Shown here: positions 24,034-31,878 of the stretch, one piece after another
Layout: each line of letters opens with the position of its first letter
Numbering within the stretch: the first letter of the stretch is position 1
From: WTJY01 sp045105475
GTDB lineage: Bacteria; Chloroflexota; Anaerolineae; Promineifilales; Promineifilaceae
DNA: 64,000 nucleotides
Assembly: GCA_045105475.1 (NCBI GenBank)
Contig: JBGCDP010000037.1
Span: 1 to 64,000, forward strand
Reading direction: 5' to 3'
Program-made: the position numbers and the translations under genes
Notes under the pieces: generated by a model
The model's database searches: none
Told to the model about the DNA's origin: nothing
Seen by the model: the letters and a program-made list of their open reading frames with translations, nothing else

Positions 24034-24870
24034 TTAGCTAATCGATGGAAATAGATCAAATAGCAACTGGTCTTTGGCTTGGATTGAAGCACTTAAATCG
24101 GTGTCAAAGTAACTTTGTGCAGAATCTTCTTGAGTCCGATTTCCTCTTGGTGAGATCGGTTTGGCGTTTTTGATAAAGCTCAATGTATTTTCTGAAAAGC
24201 CATGAGTCAACAAAAAATGATGTAAATCTTGGTTTAGGCTTTTCGTTTTTAGAAATGTGACTGGATACATATCTTCTTGAACTTTTTCTACAAGCTCAGA
24301 ATAAGTTTTAGCTTCGACTACTTGGCTTGGGTTTTTGCAGTAGTACAGAATAAACAAAGCAGATAGTCGGCCGATTTCGAGCTGGCAGTTTGGGAAAATC
24401 GCCTTGAGCCAAACAGTTCCAGATAGTTCAAGATAATGCTTAAAGCTTACTTCCGGCCATTCCGGATCATCCTTTAATCCGGGATAATCTTCGGGATGGC
24501 TTAACCACCAACCGTATTTGTAGTTTGATACATACCATTCAAAAGGATTTCTAACGCAGCCCGCAATCGGTAACGCACTATATTCTGCAGGGATCTGATT
24601 GCACGGAGCATGCTTGATAAGTTGATGAGCGATGGGTGTTTCCCAAAACTTTAAACGTTTGAGAGCCTCCTGTAGGGGATCTTCCCGAATAGGTTGATAG
24701 AACTTACTCCCATAAATTTGATTGAGCGATTTTTGGACAAACGTTCCACCAGTCTTGGGAACATGAATAAAAACGAATGTGGGTGTAATAATCATTTTGA
24801 TGAAGTCGTGCAAACAATAAGAATTGCGCTCAATCATATCATCATGAGTACAAAATGTTCTTAGATCCAT
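24034..24870 (-). CDS. Sulfotransferase family protein
   Basis: A 278-residue protein with the PAPS 5'-phosphosulfate-binding signature FVFIHVPKTGGTFVQ (about residues 32-46). A plausible 3'-phosphate segment is PIAGCVRNPFEWYVSNYKYG, with the conserved R-x-P-x2-x-Y pattern. It would transfer sulfate from PAPS to a sugar hydroxyl on a surface glycan. The start is uncertain: the first ATG (24870) and an ATG at the MIITPT position both lack a clear ribosome binding site. The methyltransferase gene follows directly on the same strand, and the pair lies within the exopolysaccharide region. Only one CGGCCG copy occurs here, close to the start of a long copy-free stretch. Confidence 0.82.
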   Translation of the reverse strand: MDLRTFCTHDDMIERNSYCLHDFIKMIITPTFVFIHVPKTGGTFVQKSLNQIYGSKFYQPIREDPLQEALKRLKFWETPIAHQLIKHAPCNQIPAEYSALPIAGCVRNPFEWYVSNYKYGWWLSHPEDYPGLKDDPEWPEVSFKHYLELSGTVWLKAIFPNCQLEIGRLSALFILYYCKNPSQVVEAKTYSELVEKVQEDMYPVTFLKTKSLNQDLHHFLLTHGFSENTLSFIKNAKPISPRGNRTQEDSAQSYFDTDLSASIQAKDQLLFDLFPSIS

Positions 24871-24898
24871 TCTGACTCAACAAAATAGGCAATAAAAA

Positions 24899-24929
24899 AG
24901 GGTGACGCTGATTTAATCAACGTCACCCT
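24899..24929 (-). terminator. Terminator of the surface-protein gene (GGGTGACG family)
   Basis: AGGGTGACG (24899-24907) pairs with CGTCACCCT (24921-24929); an inner TGATT/AATCA extends the stem. On the minus strand it is followed by TTTTTTATTGCC. It shares over 20 nearly identical bases with the groEL terminator at 10240-10267. Confidence 0.85.
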
Positions 24930-24960
24930 AGCACTTAACTAATTAAGAAGGATGCGAGTC

Positions 24961-26367
24961 TTAGTTGCTCACAGGAATACAGTTGTAGTCTTCGCCAACA
25001 CCTTGGCCGTCAGCCCCGATTGACTGAACGCGGACAACACCAACTAATTCACTACCAGCTGGGCCTTCGATGATTAAACCACCACCGAATCCACCGATGT
25101 AACCGAACTCATCAAGGTTAGCAGCAGAACCTGTTGCTGCAGTAGCGCGGGTGCTTTGTTTTGCACCAGTTGCTAATGCATCCATTGTGTGAGTTCCAAC
25201 AGCTGTACCGGTTTTGTCGATGTAAGTTGCAGTTACATCACCAGCAGCCAATGCGCTACCAACGTTCTGGATAGCGATGAACGCACGTTGGCGTTGGCCT
25301 GTGCTGTATTGAGAAGCTGACCAGCGAACGTATGGACAAGCAAGTTTTGTACCACCAGTGGTTGCACCTTCAAATGCGGTTGAAACAGTTGCATTTGAGA
25401 TTTTACCAATAACGATGATTGGCTCTGCGCTGGTGATTGTTGCTGAACCATTGAAGTTGTCGCTTTGTTGGTTACAAGTTGCGAAACTTGCTTTTGCGCC
25501 AGCATCAATGCTTTTAACATCAGTTTGACCATTGCTGTATGTAACGGTTACGCTGGTTGTAGCGGTACCGGTGTTTTGAACAGCGTAGAAAGAGTCAAGA
25601 CCGAAGTATTTACAAGCTGCTGATGGCATGAATACTTCTGTTCCGCCTACTGGAATACCTTGGAAGGCTGAAACTTTTGGTCCATTGGTTGACATTTCAA
25701 GTACAGAACCAACGATGTTCGCAGGAGTTGTTGTACCAGCTTGGAATGCTTCAACTACAGCTGATCCGTTGAAAGAAGCTGCTGTGATTTCAGCAAGAGT
25801 TCCCATGTCGAAGTATTTAGCTGAGCCTTCTGGCAAGCCAGCAACGTTAACGACAGTTGGAGCTGCGGTTGGAGCTGCTGAATTATAAATGCTAACGACT
25901 AGGTCAACTGCACCACTATCAGCGTTCTGGATAGAGAAGCGTGATGATGTGCTGAAGGTGTTTTTCAAAACGGTTGCAAGCAATACTTTGGTTGAACCAG
26001 CGCTGAAACCATTTGAAAGAGGACGGTTTTTAACATCGCCATCTGAAGAAATTTGTACCATTGTGGCAACAACTGGAACGTTAGATGACATTACTGCAGA
26101 ACCAGAGAATCCTGATGCAATCGTGCCGACGCTACCAACGAACAAAGAGCTACCTGCACCAGCTGGCAATGCATCTACTGAGTAGTCAATACTTGTGCCG
26201 TTTGCTTCGTTATAGAAGCTAAACTGGATGGTTGCTGTTTCTGTACCTACATTTTGGTACGTAATTGATGTGGTGTAAGACGCATCATATGCTGTGCCAG
26301 CAAATGCGGTTACTGATACCAACATCGCTGTTAACAATGCTAGTGAAGTTACAAGAAGTTTTTTCAT
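24961..26367 (-). CDS. Secreted repeat protein, probable surface or sheath component
   Basis: A 468-residue protein with a classic signal peptide (MKKLLVTSLALLTAML...VTAFAG, cleavage near residue 23). The mature part is made of four repeats of about 100 residues, each with the pattern IQN-x-G/D, a T/V-rich strand, a glycine/alanine turn, F-x-GSA and a final hydrophobic strand; examples start near RFSIQNADSG, SFYAVQNTGT and AFIAIQNVGS. This suggests a string of beta-sandwich modules. Composition is rich in Ala, Thr, Ser, Gly and Val with few charges, as in S-layer or fibre proteins. The gene has no CGGCCG copies and a T-rich, uniform codon choice, consistent with high expression. AGGAGA precedes the ATG, and a strong terminator follows. 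Exact function unknown. Confidence 0.8.
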   Translation of the reverse strand: MKKLLVTSLALLTAMLVSVTAFAGTAYDASYTTSITYQNVGTETATIQFSFYNEANGTSIDYSVDALPAGAGSSLFVGSVGTIASGFSGSAVMSSNVPVVATMVQISSDGDVKNRPLSNGFSAGSTKVLLATVLKNTFSTSSRFSIQNADSGAVDLVVSIYNSAAPTAAPTVVNVAGLPEGSAKYFDMGTLAEITAASFNGSAVVEAFQAGTTTPANIVGSVLEMSTNGPKVSAFQGIPVGGTEVFMPSAACKYFGLDSFYAVQNTGTATTSVTVTYSNGQTDVKSIDAGAKASFATCNQQSDNFNGSATITSAEPIIVIGKISNATVSTAFEGATTGGTKLACPYVRWSASQYSTGQRQRAFIAIQNVGSALAAGDVTATYIDKTGTAVGTHTMDALATGAKQSTRATAATGSAANLDEFGYIGGFGGGLIIEGPAGSELVGVVRVQSIGADGQGVGEDYNCIPVSN

Positions 26368-26665
26368 GATTGATATCTCCTGATATTTAAATAACTTAAT
26401 GACTGCATAACTTAAAAAGTTAAATGCTTTAAAATTGAAATATGAATGATTTCAACTTACTACACCATAATAATTGCATTTTTTCTGCTTAATCTCAATA
26501 ACCCATTAGGAGTAACTACCCCCGTTAACTCTCTGGAAACGGGTTAATAGAGGAGTAATCCCATTATATTTTTAGTTATCTTATAGTATGATCTTGTCGT
26601 GTTGCTAAAAACTTCTTTTGGCACAATTTATTTTAAATCATTTACTATCTAGTCATAAAAAAGAA

Positions 26666-27277
26666 ATGAAAACAAAGTTATTAATCAATCTAATCGTCAT
26701 ATGTTGCACCGCTTTTGCACTTGTTGCTTGCGGTAATGAAAGCCCGCAGCCCATTCCAAATAACGGCTCACAGGAAGTCGATGTTTCCAATAATAATGAT
26801 AACGGTAATATAGAGGCTGAGTCGGTAGCGGTTCAAATTGATCCTCCGGCCGTGGCTCCGGCCGAAGCTGGAACGGCTTCGATTACAGGATCTATTTATT
26901 CACTTACTTATAATCAACCCATTGTGGGCATTCCAGTCTCTCTTTCAGAGATTATTCGTGATGAATCTGGAGAAGGTGTTTATGTATATGACCCAGCCTT
27001 TAGCCCTACAACTGATTCCCTTCCTGGTGGTTACTTTGTGATTGAGAATGTTGAGCCAGGTGAATATGTTGTTGTTGTCGGCAATGTTGAAATTAATACC
27101 TACAAAATTGTTGCTGAAGATGACGGACTTCCTAAAATATTTGATGCACCGGCCGATCAGATAACAGAGCTCCCCGTAATAGAAGTAGAAGGGTTAGACA
27201 TTTACATCAACGGCCCAGTTTACGAAGAGGGTTATCCAGGACCTGAGGGTTATCCTGAACCGGAAAGCGATTCCTGA
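26666..27277 (+). CDS. Small lipoprotein with carboxypeptidase-regulatory-like domain
   Basis: A 203-residue lipoprotein from the ATG at 26666, which gives a clean signal peptide: basic MKTK, hydrophobic core, and lipobox LVAC with C22. An in-frame upstream start would spoil the signal sequence. A low-complexity Asn/Gly/Glu linker follows. Residues about 72-150 form a beta-sandwich of the carboxypeptidase-regulatory-like/Cna-B type (ASITGSIYSLTYNQPIVGIP ... GGYFVIENVEPGEYVVVVGN). The tail ends in a Gly-Tyr-Pro-Glu repeat. It is probably an anchored adhesion or cell-wall-associated module. Its last 28 bp overlap the convergent glycosyltransferase gene. The 298 bp to its left shows no other gene. 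Confidence 0.78.
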   Translation: MKTKLLINLIVICCTAFALVACGNESPQPIPNNGSQEVDVSNNNDNGNIEAESVAVQIDPPAVAPAEAGTASITGSIYSLTYNQPIVGIPVSLSEIIRDESGEGVYVYDPAFSPTTDSLPGGYFVIENVEPGEYVVVVGNVEINTYKIVAEDDGLPKIFDAPADQITELPVIEVEGLDIYINGPVYEEGYPGPEGYPEPESDS

Positions 27278-28461
27278 TAAATCTGTTCATGCTTCACAGC
27301 AACCTGCTTGAAGGTGAAATGCTCTGTAATATGCTCTTTCCCATTTTGGCGTAAAGAGTATATTGCAGAATTTGATAAATTTAGCAATTCTGTCATCCCC
27401 TCGATAAGGGAATCTGCACTGTGCGGCTCTACTAAAATTCCTGTTTTCTTATCTAAAACAAGCTCTATGTTGCCAGATACACGTGTCGCAACTACGGGAA
27501 TTTTCGCATAAAGGCTTTCCATGATGACGGTTGGTAGCCCCTCCCATAGCGAGCAACTTACAAAAATATCAAATATTTTGTAAAGTGATTCTATATCTGA
27601 GCGTGGGCCTGCGAACAAAAACCGTTTTTGTAGCCCTAAGCGATCGACTTTGGCCTGCAGCCCATCTTTTAACGGGCCATCTCCAGCTATTACGAAATAG
27701 AGATCATCGAATGTTTTACATAGCTCAACGGCCGCATCGATCAAGAACGCATACCCTTTTTGTTCAACGAGCCGGCCGACTGACCCTATGATTCGGCCGT
27801 TTGTTGGTACACCTAGTTCAGCTTTCAGCTGATCAACATCAACAACTTTTGCTAGCTTCTGCTCCATCTGTGTCGCATTTAGCGCATTATTGAGCACGCC
27901 GGCCGGTTTGTTGAGCCTGTTCGTCAGCCGCCTGCTGTTTAAATTAGCGACAACTTGATCTGAAACCCCATACTCAGCTTTATAGGTTAGTGGTAAAAGA
28001 AAATTCGTCAGCAGTTGCCTGCGATATTGACGACGAGGCCACTCCTTTTCATTGTGGACCGTTCTTAGTAACGTTTTTGCACCTAGAAATCTTTTTAAGC
28101 ACAAGGCCAAAACATCTCCAAATTGACAGTGACTATGGATGATGTCAAACCTTTCCCCTTGCAGCATATTGCGCGTGTCAACCAAGCAGCGCCAAAAACT
28201 TTTTGTAGGCGAGCTTTCGTCCCACTGTGTTGGCATGATTGCGTTCACCCCGGCCGCCTGCGCGTGTTTTAGCCAAGTCTGCTCATTCTCAACCCCGTAG
28301 GCCCACATCCCTAAAAGCGTGACATCTACTTTCGCTGTATCGATGTTTTTTGACAGCTCCAACCCAAAGCGTTCAATACCGCCCAAAGGGCCATCAATGG
28401 CAAAGCCAGAGGTGATGAGTAACACGCGTATGGGTGGGGTAGGATGTTTAGAGTGACTCAT
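27250..28461 (-). CDS. GT4-family glycosyltransferase
   Basis: A glycosyltransferase of 403 residues from the ATG at 28461. That ATG overlaps the end of the upstream pyruvyl-transferase-like gene by 14 bp, which fits translational coupling; a further 34 codons are open upstream but look unrelated. The N-terminal GFAIDGPLGGIERFGLELS is the donor-side glycine loop. The C-terminal half has IIGSVGRLVEQKGYAFLIDA, FVIAGDGPLKDG and the E-x7-E signature in WEGLPTVIMESLYAKIP. It is expected to add a sugar during exopolysaccharide or glycolipid assembly on the cytoplasmic face. Six CGGCCG copies lie within it. Confidence 0.9.
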   Translation of the reverse strand: MSHSKHPTPPIRVLLITSGFAIDGPLGGIERFGLELSKNIDTAKVDVTLLGMWAYGVENEQTWLKHAQAAGVNAIMPTQWDESSPTKSFWRCLVDTRNMLQGERFDIIHSHCQFGDVLALCLKRFLGAKTLLRTVHNEKEWPRRQYRRQLLTNFLLPLTYKAEYGVSDQVVANLNSRRLTNRLNKPAGVLNNALNATQMEQKLAKVVDVDQLKAELGVPTNGRIIGSVGRLVEQKGYAFLIDAAVELCKTFDDLYFVIAGDGPLKDGLQAKVDRLGLQKRFLFAGPRSDIESLYKIFDIFVSCSLWEGLPTVIMESLYAKIPVVATRVSGNIELVLDKKTGILVEPHSADSLIEGMTELLNLSNSAIYSLRQNGKEHITEHFTFKQVAVKHEQIYQESLSGSG

Positions 28462-29722
28462 AATCTTGGCGCAGTGTAGGAATGATCGAGGCCGCTTCCT
28501 GTTTAAGTGTCGGAATACTCGCTTGAATGGTTTTGAGAAGCAGGTCACGTTGCCGATAGCCATCCGTTAGAAATTGGGGCATCGTCTCGGGCGAAACATC
28601 TTCAATTTTAATCACGTGATCTTTGAGCCCAGCCATCGTCATGATCCCGGCCGTTTTATATTGATATTGAATCGCCACTACCGGAATCTGCTGTACGAGC
28701 GCAAAAATATTTGAATGTAAGCGTGAGCCAATAAAAAAGTCCATGGCACCATATGCTGATTTTAACGTGTTTGAGTCAAGCTCCTCTTCTATAAACAGGA
28801 CATTCGAGGCTAAATCTTGTAACTGGTTATAGACGCGCTCGGCCGTTTTGCGATCATCAGAAGCTGCATTGGGTCCAAACACTTGGGAAAACAAAATCAC
28901 TTTGACTTGGTTTTGTTCAATTAGGTTTCGGATTGCCATAACCAAACCGGCTTCATATGTTTTTTGGCCTTTGAATGGCTCAAACTGTGCTCCCCAGTTA
29001 ATGGTCGTAATGCCGACAAGTTTATCCCTTTGAGGGTCAACCTGGTATTTTGCCAACAGGCTTAACCCGGCCGCTGTGCTTTGCACCTGACTGGCAAATG
29101 CTGTATCTGGCACGACTTTTACTTTTTTAGAATCAATTTTTAGCTGGTCAACTGTAACCGTCTTTGAGATGTCATCCCGCACAAATATGAGTCGAGTTTG
29201 CTTGAGAATGCGGCTTAAAATTCTTTTTTCATGCCACTTGGTGATCGGGCCAATTGTTTGAGGGAGTAGATAAAGCGGTTTTTTTGCCCAGATGGCAATT
29301 TGTAGTGTTAGGCATGAGATAAGAAACGGAATACTGAAAAAGCCGCTCGTATAAAGAAAGTTGCCGGGGCAGCTCATGACGATGTCGGCCGAAGTGTAGG
29401 CATTGAGCAGGGTTTGCCACTCTTTGTCAGAAGCTTGGCTTTGCACCTGCTTACCAGATGTGAAGCGCCATCTGAGCAAGGCCCACAAAATCGCGAGGCT
29501 TTTTTGTGGATGCCAGCGGCCGTGTTCAAACTTCATCCAGTAGAGCCATGATGGGAGAATCGTCACCGGGCCGTCAAGTTTCTCTGTCTCATCTAAGTCA
29601 TTAATTGAAACGGTAATCTTCGCGTGTGGGAACTCTTCTCGAATCAATTGTAGGGCGGTGTTATTAAGAACGAGGTCCCCTGCATTTTTGACAGAGTGGA
29701 GATTTAGAATCAAGATTTTCAT
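28448..29722 (-). CDS. Polysaccharide pyruvyl transferase family protein
   Basis: A 424-residue protein of the WcaK/CsaB superfamily, which adds ketal-pyruvate from PEP to sugars of surface polymers. It opens ILNLHSVKNAGDLVLNNTAL, carries LLPQTIGPITKWHEKRIL and LIFVRDDISKTVTVDQL, and ends with the conserved GSRLHSNIFALVQQIPVVAI. Pyruvylated polymers often anchor S-layer proteins, which is notable given the secreted repeat protein nearby; that link is inference. The next gene on the strand (GT4) starts inside its last codons. The start at 29722 has no obvious ribosome binding site. Confidence 0.85.
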   Translation of the reverse strand: MKILILNLHSVKNAGDLVLNNTALQLIREEFPHAKITVSINDLDETEKLDGPVTILPSWLYWMKFEHGRWHPQKSLAILWALLRWRFTSGKQVQSQASDKEWQTLLNAYTSADIVMSCPGNFLYTSGFFSIPFLISCLTLQIAIWAKKPLYLLPQTIGPITKWHEKRILSRILKQTRLIFVRDDISKTVTVDQLKIDSKKVKVVPDTAFASQVQSTAAGLSLLAKYQVDPQRDKLVGITTINWGAQFEPFKGQKTYEAGLVMAIRNLIEQNQVKVILFSQVFGPNAASDDRKTAERVYNQLQDLASNVLFIEEELDSNTLKSAYGAMDFFIGSRLHSNIFALVQQIPVVAIQYQYKTAGIMTMAGLKDHVIKIEDVSPETMPQFLTDGYRQRDLLLKTIQASIPTLKQEAASIIPTLRQDYESL

Positions 29723-30111
29723 CGTTTCAGATAGAAGTTGTTTTTGAAGCGTTATCAGATGGATCGGATGTCACAATTTTACCCCTCTAAAAAAATTCTG
29801 GTGAAACTCTGATACGAACCTCAAACTGGACAGGGTATTATTATAGGTTCACTAAATTTTGTGCCACTACTGCCTACATTAAACAATAGAGCACGCTTCG
29901 CTACTCACCTGTCGTCACTTCATCTGACTAGCGTTTTTATTAGTTCACGGTGATTTAAAAGAGTTGATTTTCTAAAAAAGGCTCTTAAGATCGCTCGCCT
30001 TCATCGAATTATTGGTTACCCACGTAATCAAGGTTTAATGATGGCTGTGAAGCGGTTTCAGAAACTAGAATCCACGTTTAGTTTTTAAAATCGTTTCCAA
30101 ACAGAGGTTAT
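29723..30111. other. 389-bp divergent intergenic region, no gene seen
   Basis: It lies between the pyruvyl-transferase-like gene (minus) and the ABC exporter operon (plus). It must hold both promoters, but I see no well-spaced -35/-10 pair or structured RNA. A short palindrome GTTTCAGAAAC lies near 30056. Confidence 0.4.
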
Positions 30112-31875
30112 ATGCAAAATCGTACAGTTACCTACCGACGACTCTTCGCCTATTTGGGACCCCACAAAAAAGAGTTTGTGCTAGCAGTTTTGGGGATGTT
30201 GGGAGCGGTTGTTTTCAACTTATTTATCCCTCAGTTGGTCAGCACCGCAATTGATAGTGCCGTGGCTGAAGGGCGCATTGAAGCCCTTGTGCGTACGGCC
30301 GGACTGCTGCTGCTTGTCGGCTGCGGCCGGGGTGCATCGATGTACGCTCAGCTTTACTATCAAGAGTATTTGACACACAGTGTTGCTTATGAGCTACGCA
30401 ACGAGTTTTATTGGTCGGTCCAAAAGCTCCCTTTTTCATTTCATGATGTGACCCATACCGGTGACCTCATGAGTCGGGCAACGGCCGACATAAGTGAAAC
30501 TCAGCGCTTTATCGGGATCGGGTTGATCGAGCTGAGCCGCATCTTTTTGTTATTGACCGGTGTTCTGATCGCGATGTCATTAGAGAGCCTTTTTCTGACC
30601 GCACTTGCAATGGGGCCGATGCTGATCCTGCTTGTGATTGCGATTTTGTTCGGCCGGAAGGTGCGCGGCATTTTCAAAGCGATCCAGGAACAGTTGGCCG
30701 TTATTTCGACAACGATGCAGGAAACCCTAACAGGTATTCAGCTTGTTAAAGTGTTTTCAAGAGAAAACTACGAGCGGGATCGGTTTGACGAAGAGAACGC
30801 GGTTTGGGTCAAACGGCGCATAGAGATGATTGTGACATGGTCAAACAATTGGCCCGTCATGGGCTTTCTTGTGGCCTTAGCGATTATGCTCATCCTTTGG
30901 TATGGCGGTCCGATGGTGATCGAAGAACAGCTTACTTTAGGGACTCTGTTTGCCATGATCTCTTACTTACTGTTGCTGAATGGGCCAGTTCAGCGGGTGG
31001 GCTTTTTAGTTAACCTAGCTGCCACAGCTGTATCGGCCGCGGAGCGGATTTTTGAGATTGTTGACACCGATGGAGACATTCTTGAATCACCAAACGCCAT
31101 CAAAAAAGAAAGCGTGATTGGTGAGATTGAGTTTGAGAACGTCTCATTTAGTTATCAAGGTGGTCCCAAGATTATTAGAGATGTGAGTCTGACCGCTAGC
31201 CCTGGTGAGACAGTTGCCCTAATCGGACCAACCGGCTCTGGTAAATCAACGCTAACCAATTTGATTCCTCGTTTCTATGATGCGACGGAGGGGGTAATTC
31301 GTTTAGACGGCGATAACATCAAGGATTTGACGCTTAAGAGTTTACGGTCAGAAATCGGCATGGTGCTGCAAGATTCATTCTTGTTTAGTGACACAATCGC
31401 TGAGAATATCGCATATGGGGACATCAACGCTTCGATGGATGATTTGGCTGACGCGGCCCGGGCGGCACGCGCCCATGAGTTTATCGAGAACCTGCCATTG
31501 AAGTACCAAACCATCGTTGGAGAGCGGGGGGTCACGCTTTCTGGTGGGCAAAAGCAGCGTATCGCGATTGCACGGGCGCTGCTGGCTGACCCACGCATTT
31601 TGATTTTGGATGACTCGACAAGCAGTGTTGATACAGAAACGGAATACTTGATCCAACAGGCTTTGAATGAGCTGATGGTCGGCCGGACAACGTTCGTCAT
31701 CGCTCAGCGTCTGCTCACGCTAAAAAACGCTGATCAGATTTTGGTGCTTGATGATGGTGCCATCGTCGAACGGGGTAAACATGATGACCTGCTCATGCAA
31801 GATGGCCTTTACCGCCATCTATATGATTTGCAGTTGAAAGATCAAGAAGAGCTGAAAAGCATGGGAGGCAACTAA
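30112..31875 (+). CDS. ABC exporter half-transporter with degenerate ATP site
   Basis: A 587-residue half-transporter: six membrane helices in residues 1-320 and a nucleotide-binding domain after about 340. Walker A is GPTGSGKST (about 370) and the signature is LSGGQKQR. The Walker B end reads ILILDDSTSS, with Asp where the catalytic Glu belongs. The H-loop reads VIAQRL, with Gln instead of His. This marks the non-hydrolysing half of a heterodimeric exporter such as TM287/288 or BmrCD. The partner follows after 3 bp. Substrates of this type are lipids, drugs or peptides; the nearby exopolysaccharide and lipoprotein genes do not decide which. A CGGCCG copy falls about every 300 bp. Confidence 0.93.
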   Translation: MQNRTVTYRRLFAYLGPHKKEFVLAVLGMLGAVVFNLFIPQLVSTAIDSAVAEGRIEALVRTAGLLLLVGCGRGASMYAQLYYQEYLTHSVAYELRNEFYWSVQKLPFSFHDVTHTGDLMSRATADISETQRFIGIGLIELSRIFLLLTGVLIAMSLESLFLTALAMGPMLILLVIAILFGRKVRGIFKAIQEQLAVISTTMQETLTGIQLVKVFSRENYERDRFDEENAVWVKRRIEMIVTWSNNWPVMGFLVALAIMLILWYGGPMVIEEQLTLGTLFAMISYLLLLNGPVQRVGFLVNLAATAVSAAERIFEIVDTDGDILESPNAIKKESVIGEIEFENVSFSYQGGPKIIRDVSLTASPGETVALIGPTGSGKSTLTNLIPRFYDATEGVIRLDGDNIKDLTLKSLRSEIGMVLQDSFLFSDTIAENIAYGDINASMDDLADAARAARAHEFIENLPLKYQTIVGERGVTLSGGQKQRIAIARALLADPRILILDDSTSSVDTETEYLIQQALNELMVGRTTFVIAQRLLTLKNADQILVLDDGAIVERGKHDDLLMQDGLYRHLYDLQLKDQEELKSMGGN

Positions 31876-31878
31876 ATT

